DNA from: an uncultured Sinobacteraceae bacterium
GTDB taxonomy: Bacteria > Pseudomonadota > Gammaproteobacteria > Steroidobacterales > Steroidobacteraceae
Length of the DNA: 41,849 bases
Reading direction: 5' to 3'
Assembly: GCA_937902995.1 (NCBI GenBank)
Contig: CALEKY010000177.1
Coordinates: 1-41,849 of the forward strand
Below are positions 1-5,874 of the stretch, piece by piece. The notes below the pieces were generated by a model. The model had not been told where the DNA came from and did no database searches. It saw nothing but the letters and a program-made list of their open reading frames with translations. The position numbers and the translations under genes are program-made. Numbering within the stretch: position 1 is the first letter of the stretch; the number at the start of each line of letters is the position of its first letter.

Positions 1-49
1 CCTTCAGTCTTCAGCCTTCAGTCTTCAGCCTTCAGCCTCCAGCCTTCAG
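1..49. repeat. Heptamer tandem repeat (YCTTCAG), about 7 copies
   Basis: Seven consecutive 7-base units fill the first 49 bases: CCTTCAG alternates with TCTTCAG, and one unit is CCTCCAG. On the minus strand the unit reads CTGAAGR. The array stops one base before the stop codon of the flavin monooxygenase and is cut by the window edge, so its full length is unknown. It is non-coding as far as can be seen and lies in the 3' flank of the minus-strand gene. Its function is unknown. Confidence 0.85.
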
Positions 50-50
50 C

Positions 51-1259
51 CTAGTACCGCACCGAGTTCAGCGACTGTCCCAACGCGTGCTTGCCGTACA
101 GCTCCATCGCTTCCTCGACGTCGAGGACGACGTGCGTGCGGATCGTGTGGATGTCGCGCTGCGCGAGCTGGAAGTAGGAGCTTTGCGATTGCGCGCCAGC
201 TCCGGAGCACGAGACCAGATCGTCCACGATCTCGACGCATTCTTGGGCGGCATACGCCGTATCGCGGCGCTGCCGTAGGCGCTGTTCGACCGTGCATTGC
301 TCGCCTGCGCGCGAGACGGTGTCGATCTCTTCGAACAGCGCGCGGATCATGCGGTACGTGGCGTCGTAACGCGTCATTGCACTGCCGATCTTCATTTGAA
401 TCGCGGGGCGTTCGGCCGGCACACGGCCGCGGAAGCCGACGCGGGTGCGTGTGGCTTCGACGAAATCGTCGATCACGCGGCGCGTAATGCCGAGGATCGG
501 GCACAGGACCGCGCCCAGCAGCACGCCATAGAACGGCGCGGTGATGAGCGGATACTCGTTGCGCAGCACTTCGTATCCCGGTGTGTTGCCGCTCTGAATG
601 GCCTCCTGTCCGAGGATGCGGTGCTTGGGTACGAAGACATCCTTGCAGACGAAGTCCCGGCTTCCCGTGCCGCGCATGCCGGACGTGAACCAGGTGTCGA
701 TGACCTCGCCCTCGGTGCGCGGAATGAGGACGTTGAACCGATCGTGCAGATCGTGGGGATTTTCTTTCTCGAGCAGCACACCGCCGCCGATCCAGTCCGA
801 GAAGTCGATGCCGCTGCAGAACGACCAGCGGCCGGTAACGAGAAATCCGCTGTCGACCGGACGAGCAGTACCGCCTTTGCCGGAGAAGCTGAGCGGCCAG
901 AGCGCATAGTTCTTCGAGCCGTACAGCTCCGCCTGAGCCTCGATCGGGAAGTGGCTCAGGACCCAGTGATGGCAGCCGAGAATCCCGAACAACCAGCTCG
1001 TCGAGCCGCACGCCGTTCCGAGAACGATGCCAACGTCAAGAAAAGTGACGAGATCCGCCTGAGGCCCGCCGAACCGTCGCGGCGCGAGCATCTGCAGGAT
1101 CTGTGCGTCGAGCAACTCCTTGATCGTTTCGTCTGCGACCCGCCGGTCGGCATCCGCCTTCAAAGCCCGGCTGCGAATGCTCGGAACGAGCGCCTTGGCG
1201 CGCGCAAGAAGCTCGGCGGAGGAAGGAGCCGGTGCGGCGGAGGAGTGGTCGTTGGACAT
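51..1259 (-). CDS. Acyl-CoA dehydrogenase-fold (class D) flavin monooxygenase, oxygenase component
   Basis: The 402-aa product has the acyl-CoA dehydrogenase fold seen in two-component flavin monooxygenases such as HsaA, the HpaB/C2-type hydroxylases and IacA. These use reduced flavin from a separate reductase to hydroxylate aromatic or cyclic substrates. Seen: an N-terminal helical part (residues ~20-115), a central beta domain with GSRDFVCKDVFVP-type sequence, and a C-terminal helical domain with the family-typical stretch SYFQLAQRDIHTIRTH near the end. The start is the ATG at 1259 because GAGAGGG lies just upstream; the longer reading frame to 1328 has no such site. No reductase gene is nearby, though an FMN azoreductase lies 1 kb away. 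It diverges from the HMG-CoA lyase gene, and the 108-bp gap carries the shared TMAAG-N4-TTGACRA element. A true acyl-CoA dehydrogenase is less likely because the usual C-terminal catalytic and CoA-binding signatures are not evident. The substrate is unknown. Confidence 0.8.
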   Translation of the reverse strand: MSNDHSSAAPAPSSAELLARAKALVPSIRSRALKADADRRVADETIKELLDAQILQMLAPRRFGGPQADLVTFLDVGIVLGTACGSTSWLFGILGCHHWVLSHFPIEAQAELYGSKNYALWPLSFSGKGGTARPVDSGFLVTGRWSFCSGIDFSDWIGGGVLLEKENPHDLHDRFNVLIPRTEGEVIDTWFTSGMRGTGSRDFVCKDVFVPKHRILGQEAIQSGNTPGYEVLRNEYPLITAPFYGVLLGAVLCPILGITRRVIDDFVEATRTRVGFRGRVPAERPAIQMKIGSAMTRYDATYRMIRALFEEIDTVSRAGEQCTVEQRLRQRRDTAYAAQECVEIVDDLVSCSGAGAQSQSSYFQLAQRDIHTIRTHVVLDVEEAMELYGKHALGQSLNSVRY

Positions 1260-1278
1260 CGTTTTCCCTCTCGAAAAG

Positions 1279-1294
1279 TCGTCAAGAAACTTTA
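1279..1294 (-). promoter_or_regulatory. Shared element TAAAG-N4-TTGACGA, upstream of the flavin monooxygenase
   Basis: On the minus strand this reads TAAAG, four bases, TTGACGA. The plus strand shows a near dyad, TCGTCAAG-AAA-CTTTACGA (7 of 8 pairs). The same element occurs at 3029-3044 (identical at all 12 fixed positions) and 5115-5130 (10 of 12), each time upstream of a catabolic gene. It lies 20 bases upstream of the start codon, which suits a repressor operator better than a -35 box. The regulator is unknown. Confidence 0.5.
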
Positions 1295-1367
1295 CGATAA
1301 GGTCGGCGCCGTGGCAAGATGAACGCATGACGCTCTTACGAAGCTAACGCGGCAGAAAAGGGTGACA

Positions 1368-2303
1368 ATGCAGTTGCAACGTACGGACTCCGATGCGGTG
1401 TCAATCGTCGAGGTCGGGCCGCGGGATGGATTCCAGTCCATCGCGGGGATGATTCCGACCCAACGGAAAATCGAAATCGTCGCGGCGCTTCACGCCGCCG
1501 GTGTGCGTCGAGTCGAGGCAACATCGTTCGTCAGCACCGCCGCGTTGCCGCAAATGGCCGATGCGCCCGAGGTGCTAGCGGCAGCGAAGTCGCTCCCAGG
1601 GTTGGATCCGCAAGTGCTGGTGCCCAATGCGCGTCACGCCGAGCGCGCACTTGCTGCGGGTGCAGATCATCTCGCGTTCGTGCTCTCCGTGTCGGAGCGG
1701 CATAACCGCGGCAATGTGCGGCGCGCGCCGCTCGAGTCCGTGGAGGATTTCAAGCAGATTGTCGGCATTCTGCCGGCGCACGCGCGGCTACGCGTGAATG
1801 TCGCGACGGCGTTCGATTGCCCGTACGAAGGCCGCATGAGTGCGGAGTCCGTGCTTGCGTTGATCGAGCATTTGGTGCGTGTGACGGAGAACGCCGAGTA
1901 CGCGCTCTGCGATACCACGGGCCGAGCCGATCCGGCTCAGGTGACGAGCTTGTTCAGCGCAGCGCGTGCGCAGTTTCCCGGCATCGCAACGTGGGCGTTT
2001 CACGCGCACGACACGTACGGGCTCGGGGCGGCGAATGTGTGGGCAGCGTGGAGTGCCGGCGTGCGCTGCTTCGACGCCTCGATTGCGGGTCTCGGCGGCT
2101 GTCCGTATGCACCCGGCGCAACGGGCAACGTGGCGACCGAAGACCTCGTATGGATGTTCGAGCGCTCCGGTATTCGCACGGGAATCGATCTCGAAGCGCT
2201 CACGCAGGTCGCGCGAACCGTCACTCAAATACCGGGCGCACAAGTCGGCGGACGAGTGCGAGAGGCGCTGGCTGCACGAGCGAGCGCGTGCACGCCGAAC
2301 TGA
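1368..2303 (+). CDS. mvaB: Hydroxymethylglutaryl-CoA lyase family protein
   Basis: A 311-aa TIM-barrel enzyme of the HMG-CoA lyase family, which splits 3-hydroxy-3-methylglutaryl-CoA into acetoacetate and acetyl-CoA, typically in leucine, isovalerate or acyclic terpene catabolism. Seen: VGPRDG near residue 17 (the Arg and Asp are catalytic/metal ligands), TSFVS, the metal-binding HAHDTYG motif, and the signature GGCPYAPGATGN with the catalytic Cys at 245, followed by the usual ATED. Length is normal for the bacterial family. The ATG at 1368 is preferred over the GTG at 1362 because AAAAGGG ends five bases before it. The acetoacetate could be activated by the ScoAB CoA-transferase encoded 16 kb away. 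It ends 23 bp from the convergent azoreductase gene. A relaxed-specificity lyase acting on another 3-hydroxy-3-methyl acyl-CoA is possible. Confidence 0.88.
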   Translation: MQLQRTDSDAVSIVEVGPRDGFQSIAGMIPTQRKIEIVAALHAAGVRRVEATSFVSTAALPQMADAPEVLAAAKSLPGLDPQVLVPNARHAERALAAGADHLAFVLSVSERHNRGNVRRAPLESVEDFKQIVGILPAHARLRVNVATAFDCPYEGRMSAESVLALIEHLVRVTENAEYALCDTTGRADPAQVTSLFSAARAQFPGIATWAFHAHDTYGLGAANVWAAWSAGVRCFDASIAGLGGCPYAPGATGNVATEDLVWMFERSGIRTGIDLEALTQVARTVTQIPGAQVGGRVREALAARASACTPN

Positions 2304-2326
2304 GAGATCTGCTACTGCGCGGTCGA

Positions 2327-2965
2327 CTACGCCCGACGCGCCATGAACGCCTGCGCTGCAGCGCGAGCCTGCGGCTCGAATGAAGCGACGTACTGTTCGC
2401 GCTCTTCGGCAGTGGGGCGGGTGGTGCGCCATGCAGCGAGGACGCTGATATCGCGCAGTCCGATGTATTCGAGCGCGAACTTCAAGTACGGAAGCTGAAA
2501 GTCGACGAAGTCGCCGGGCAGCACGGAGGAGCGCGTGAGGATCAGCTGCACCGGCCGATTACGTAACATGCCGTAGTGAAGCATTTTCTCGCGGTCGTAG
2601 CCGAAGGTGACGCGCGGCTGCATGATCAAATCGAAGTAGTGTTTCAACCGATACGGGATGCTGAAATTCCACATCGGCGTGGAGATCAGGATCCGGTCTG
2701 CGGCATCGAAGCGTTTGATTTCTTCCAGGACACGAGCCCAAGCCGTTTCCTGTGCAACGGTTCGCGTCTCGCCGAAGATGGGAGCGAATTTCGCGAGCGC
2801 AGCATCTTCGCCGAACTCGGGCAAATCCTCCTCCCAGACGTTGAGCCGGCTCACGACGAGCGAAGGATCCAGCCGTTGGGCCTCTTCGATGAACGCGCTG
2901 GCAAGGCGCAAAGATACGGATCGATGTTTCTTCGGACTGGCGTGGATGTGCAGCAAGGAAGCCAA
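2327..2965 (-). CDS. FMN-dependent NADH-azoreductase / quinone reductase (AzoR-like)
   Basis: A 212-aa flavodoxin-fold protein resembling AzoR, a cytoplasmic FMN enzyme that reduces quinones and azo compounds with NAD(P)H. Seen: an N-terminal LLHIHASPKKHRS (FMN phosphate-binding loop), the conserved PMWNFSIPYRLKHYFD segment and VTFGYD. The frame stays open to 3070, but homology begins at a TTG at 2965 giving MASLLHIHASP, and GGAG stands six to seven bases upstream, so the TTG start is preferred. It diverges from the VOC-protein gene with a 146-bp regulatory gap and converges on the HMG-CoA lyase gene. It could protect against quinones made during ring catabolism, or supply reduced flavin to the nearby monooxygenase; both roles are inference. 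Confidence 0.85.
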   Translation of the reverse strand: MASLLHIHASPKKHRSVSLRLASAFIEEAQRLDPSLVVSRLNVWEEDLPEFGEDAALAKFAPIFGETRTVAQETAWARVLEEIKRFDAADRILISTPMWNFSIPYRLKHYFDLIMQPRVTFGYDREKMLHYGMLRNRPVQLILTRSSVLPGDFVDFQLPYLKFALEYIGLRDISVLAAWRTTRPTAEEREQYVASFEPQARAAAQAFMARRA

Positions 2966-3028
2966 GACGAGTCTCCGAAGGTGCGGCGCGGAACGGCGCA
3001 AATGCGTTGTTTGCGCGAGAAAATAATG

Positions 3029-3054
3029 TAAAGATATTTGACGAAAACAGTCAA
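3029..3054 (+). promoter_or_regulatory. Shared element TAAAG-N4-TTGACGA overlapping a TTGAC/GTCAA dyad
   Basis: TAAAG at 3029-3033 and TTGACGA at 3038-3044 repeat the element found at 1279-1294 and 5115-5130. TTGAC (3038-3042) also forms a perfect inverted repeat with GTCAA (3050-3054). It sits in the AT-rich middle of the gap between the divergent azoreductase and VOC genes, about 60 bp upstream of the VOC start, and could serve both directions. Confidence 0.5.
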
Positions 3055-3111
3055 CCGGCGCAGCGAGCAAGGGCCGCGGCGCGTCTTATGTCCATCATGC
3101 GGGAGACGGCC

Positions 3112-3693
3112 ATGACGACCACCGATTTCATACCTTCGCCGATTCGCGGTGCACATCACGTCGCATATCGCTGCCTCGATGCGGAACAGACCCGCTGGTT
3201 CTATCAGGATGTGCTGGGTCTCGACCTTGCTGCTGCCCTGGTATTCGAGGAAGCGCCCGGAACGAACGAGCCCGTCGAGTACATGCATCTGTTCTTCTCC
3301 TTGGGCGACGGCAAGTACCTCGCGTTCTTCGATGCGCCGGACAACGCGAACCCGAAGTACTTCGATCGCAAGCACAGCTTCGACATGCACATCGCGCTCG
3401 AAGTCGCGAGCGAGGAGGAGCTGCTCTCCATGCAAGAGCGGATTCGCTCGAATGGCAAGACCTGTTTCGGTCCGATCGAGCACGGCTTCGTCCGCTCGAT
3501 CTACATGTACGACCCCAACGGAATTCAGGTCGAAGTGACCTACCGGACGTCCAAACACGATGAGGTCATGGAAGAGGAGCGCCGCAACGCAGCGCAGGTG
3601 ATCGCGGACTGGTCGCAGCGCACGCGGGCCAAGAAGATCGAGCTGTTCGGCGCCGAGAAGCTCGATACACGCAAAGCCAAGGCTTCTGCGTGA
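3112..3693 (+). CDS. VOC-family protein, extradiol dioxygenase/glyoxalase-like
   Basis: A 193-aa single vicinal-oxygen-chelate domain protein. His16 (GAHHVAYRC), His93 (FDMHIALEV) and Glu141 (YMYDPNGIQVEV) are placed like the His-His-Glu metal triad of type I extradiol dioxygenases and related glyoxalase-fold enzymes. At this length it is smaller than the classical two-domain ring-cleaving dioxygenases. The start at 3112 is chosen because GGGAG lies six to seven bases before it; other in-frame ATGs at 3088 and 3097 lack a site. The stop overlaps the GTG start of the kinase gene, so the two are probably translationally coupled. Possible roles are ring cleavage, isomerisation or epimerisation of a catabolic intermediate; the substrate cannot be read from the sequence. 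Confidence 0.78.
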   Translation: MTTTDFIPSPIRGAHHVAYRCLDAEQTRWFYQDVLGLDLAAALVFEEAPGTNEPVEYMHLFFSLGDGKYLAFFDAPDNANPKYFDRKHSFDMHIALEVASEEELLSMQERIRSNGKTCFGPIEHGFVRSIYMYDPNGIQVEVTYRTSKHDEVMEEERRNAAQVIADWSQRTRAKKIELFGAEKLDTRKAKASA

Positions 3694-4706
3694 CGCGTGC
3701 AGCCGCTCAGAAAGGTATGGAGCAGGTCGCCGATTTCGCGCAGCAATTCGCCGCGTTGATCGAGCGTCGTCTCGGCGGCGAGGCGATCGATTTGCGTCGT
3801 CTGACCGGCGGCGCAAGCTTGCAAACGTGGTCCTTCGATCTGCGGCACGGCGCTACGGTGATGCCGCTCATTCTGCGCCGGCTCCCTCCGGGGCAGGCCC
3901 CGTTGATGAACTCGGTGCCGCTCGCAACCGAAGCAGCAATCATCACGGAGGCTGCAGAGCACGGCGTACCCGTCGCCAACATTCGCCTGGTGCTCGATCC
4001 GGCGGATGGATTGGGCGAGGGATTCGTTGCGGATCGCGTCGGCGGTTTGGCATTACCGACGAAGATTCTTCGCGAGGAGCGGTTCGCCGATCTTCGTCAG
4101 CGGCTTGCGTCTCGATTCGGCGAGATACTGGCGCGCATCCATCGAATCCCCGCTGCGCGCGTGCCCGAGCTCTCCGTGCTGACGGCCACCGGGCAACTCG
4201 AATCCATGGAGCGCAGCTACCTTTCGCGGCCGATGCGTTCGCCTGTCTTCGAACTGGCATTCAAATGGCTGCGCAAGCGCTTGGACAGGATCGAAGGCAA
4301 GCCGTTGTGCGTCATTCATGGCGATTTCCGGCTCGGCAACATCATGGTCGACGAGCGCGACGTGACGGCCGTGCTGGACTGGGAGCTCGTACACATCGGC
4401 GATCCTGCCGAAGACCTCGGGTGGATCACCGTCAATTCATGGCGGTTCGGGAACATCGGTTCTGTCGTCGCCGGTGTAGGAACGCTCGAGCAATTGCTCG
4501 AGGGCTATCGCTCGCAGGGTGGCGCGGAGATCGAACCGGAGCGCGTGCTCTTCTGGCGTGCGCTCGGGTCTTTGCGTTGGGGAGTCGGCTGCGGCGAGAT
4601 GTCGCACGCATTCGAGCAGGGCAGAGACCGTTCGATCGAGCGCGGCATGATCGGCCGACGCGTATCCGAGACCGAGCTCGATCTACTCGACATCATCGCG
4701 TCGTGA
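3690..4706 (+). CDS. APH/ACAD10-type phosphotransferase (possible hydroxyacyl-CoA kinase, LvaA-like)
   Basis: A 338-aa aminoglycoside-phosphotransferase-fold kinase. Seen: the catalytic loop HGDFRLGN at residues 210-217 and the metal-binding segment LDWELVHIGDPAEDLGW with Asp230. Family members next to acyl-CoA dehydrogenase and DUF6285 genes include LvaA of the Pseudomonas putida levulinate pathway, which phosphorylates 4-hydroxyacyl-CoA, and the kinase half of human ACAD10/11. The GTG at 3690 is preferred: it overlaps the upstream stop (GTGA) and AAGG is seven bases before it, while the ATG at 3717 has AAAGG only one base away. The DUF6285-type gene follows after nine bases. A role on 4-hydroxyacyl-CoA is inference. 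A second, diverged copy lies at 33123-34157. Confidence 0.82.
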   Translation: MTRAAAQKGMEQVADFAQQFAALIERRLGGEAIDLRRLTGGASLQTWSFDLRHGATVMPLILRRLPPGQAPLMNSVPLATEAAIITEAAEHGVPVANIRLVLDPADGLGEGFVADRVGGLALPTKILREERFADLRQRLASRFGEILARIHRIPAARVPELSVLTATGQLESMERSYLSRPMRSPVFELAFKWLRKRLDRIEGKPLCVIHGDFRLGNIMVDERDVTAVLDWELVHIGDPAEDLGWITVNSWRFGNIGSVVAGVGTLEQLLEGYRSQGGAEIEPERVLFWRALGSLRWGVGCGEMSHAFEQGRDRSIERGMIGRRVSETELDLLDIIAS

Positions 4707-4715
4707 GGAAAAGGC

Positions 4716-5087
4716 ATGACCAGCGCCATCCGACCCGATCAACTCGCCGAGGCAGTCGCGGCGTTCCTGCGCGAGCGTGTCGTTCCGGCGCTCGAGGGCG
4801 ACCTCGCTTTCGAGGCGCGGGTGTCGGCGAATGCGCTCGAGCTCGTCGTGCGGGCGCTGCGCGAGCCGCCAACGGTTCGAGCCGAGCATCATGCACGCCT
4901 CGTCGAGCTCACCGGTCGAGATGGATCGCAGGAGGAGCTCGAAGCGCTGCTGTGCGAGATGATTCGACGCGGCGAGATCGACGAGTCGTCGCCTGCGCTG
5001 ATGAGTCATCTGCTGCGTTCGACGATCGATGCATTGAAGGTCGATCAGCCGCGGTATTCCGCGCTGCGCGCGCGAGAGGAAGCTTGA
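4716..5087 (+). CDS. DUF6285-type small protein (LvaB-like kinase partner)
   Basis: A 123-aa, mostly helical, highly charged cytoplasmic protein with no signal peptide or membrane segment. Its sequence (IRPDQLAEAVAAFL...ANALELVVREL-like core, then a C-terminal LLRSTIDALKVDQPRY) fits the small DUF6285-type proteins that accompany APH-type kinases. In the P. putida levulinate operon the corresponding small protein LvaB is needed together with LvaA for 4-hydroxyvaleryl-CoA phosphorylation. GAGGAAAAGG precedes the ATG. It follows the kinase gene by nine bases, as expected for a two-protein complex. The assignment rests on size, context and sequence resemblance; no catalytic motif is visible. Confidence 0.7.
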   Translation: MTSAIRPDQLAEAVAAFLRERVVPALEGDLAFEARVSANALELVVRALREPPTVRAEHHARLVELTGRDGSQEELEALLCEMIRRGEIDESSPALMSHLLRSTIDALKVDQPRYSALRAREEA

Positions 5088-5114
5088 CCGGCTTTCGACT
5101 CTGAGAAAGAATCA

Positions 5115-5130
5115 TCAAGTAAGTTGACAA
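5115..5130 (+). promoter_or_regulatory. Shared element TCAAG-N4-TTGACAA upstream of the GST gene
   Basis: This is the third copy of the TMAAG-N4-TTGACRA element, matching 10 of the 12 fixed positions of the other two. Its core is a small dyad, TCAA-N5-TTGA. It lies 45 bases upstream of the GST start in the 88-bp gap that separates the kinase pair from GST and synthetase, suggesting that these two genes have their own control. Confidence 0.45.
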
Positions 5131-5134
5131 AAAT

Positions 5135-5153
5135 GTCCGGCGCAGCGCCGGAC
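5135..5153 (+). promoter_or_regulatory. Strong hairpin in the GST leader
   Basis: GTCCGGCGC and GCGCCGGAC are perfect complements around a single A, so the folded RNA would have about eight G-C-rich pairs with a three-base loop. No T-run follows, so it is not a typical intrinsic terminator. It ends about ten bases before the GGAG ribosome-binding site of the GST gene and directly follows the TTGACAA element. It could be an operator, an attenuating leader or an mRNA-stabilising structure. Confidence 0.6.
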
Positions 5154-5175
5154 GTCCTTCCTGGAGCGCCCGCCG

Positions 5176-5835
5176 ATGGCTCAGTATCACCTCTATGCCG
5201 CCGACATCTCGCCGTTCGCGCAACGCGTCGTGATGCAGCTCGAGTACAAGGGCATCGAGTTCACTTGGGAGCATCCTCCCGGTGGGTTTCAGTCCGAGGA
5301 ATACGGCCGCATCAATCCCATCCGCAAGCTGCCTGTGCTCAGAGTCGGAGACGTCAATCTGCCGGAATCGGAGGTCATCTGCGAATACATCGAGCAGGTT
5401 CATCCGGAACCGTCGCTCGTGCCGGAGGACCCGCTGGATCGCGCGCATGTCCGGCTGATCTCGCGGATCATCGATCTATACGTCATGAATCCCATGATGC
5501 CGCTGTTCAAGAATCTCTCGCGCGCGACTCGCAATCAGGACGTGGTCGACGCGGCGCTCGCGCACATTCGCAACGGTCTCGGTTGGCTCGATCATTGGAT
5601 CAAACCCGGACGCTATGCGATGGCAGGGCGCTTGACGCTCGCCGATCTGGCAGCGGCACCCGTCTTGCGCTATGCCGCGCAGTATCCGCCGATCTTCGGC
5701 ATGAAAGATCCGTTCGCGACGCTGCCGAACGTCGCGGCGTACTACAACGCTTGCCGTGAGACGCCCGTCATCGATCGCGCGCTGTCGCGGATCGAGGCAG
5801 GCTGGGAAGCGTTGCGCAGCGGCAAGGGGCATTGA
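5176..5835 (+). CDS. Glutathione S-transferase family protein
   Basis: A 219-aa cytosolic GST with the two standard domains. The N-terminal thioredoxin-like part carries Ser12 (ADISPFAQRV, the usual Ser/Cys/Tyr thiol-activating position), the cis-proline of KLPVL at residue 53, and Glu64-Ser65 (LPESEVICEYI), which binds the glutathione gamma-glutamyl group. The C-terminal helical domain contains the N-capping motif GRLTLADLAAAP. GGAG stands nine bases before the ATG. The gene is followed after 39 bases by the acyl-CoA synthetase. In catabolic clusters such enzymes act as isomerases, ether-cleaving or detoxifying enzymes for ring-derived intermediates; which applies here is unknown. Confidence 0.88.
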   Translation: MAQYHLYAADISPFAQRVVMQLEYKGIEFTWEHPPGGFQSEEYGRINPIRKLPVLRVGDVNLPESEVICEYIEQVHPEPSLVPEDPLDRAHVRLISRIIDLYVMNPMMPLFKNLSRATRNQDVVDAALAHIRNGLGWLDHWIKPGRYAMAGRLTLADLAAAPVLRYAAQYPPIFGMKDPFATLPNVAAYYNACRETPVIDRALSRIEAGWEALRSGKGH

Positions 5836-5874
5836 CCGCCGCGGGTGCGTTCCCATCCGGATTCTGGAGCAACG

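Noticed and set aside
51..1259. Frameshift or truncation of the flavin monooxygenase by the heptamer array
   Set aside because: The C-terminal family sequence is complete before the TAG stop, and the array begins outside the gene.
3038..3043. TTGACG as a sigma-70 -35 box for the VOC gene
   Set aside because: No acceptable -10 hexamer lies 16-18 bases downstream, and the same element near 1279 sits too close to its start codon for that role.
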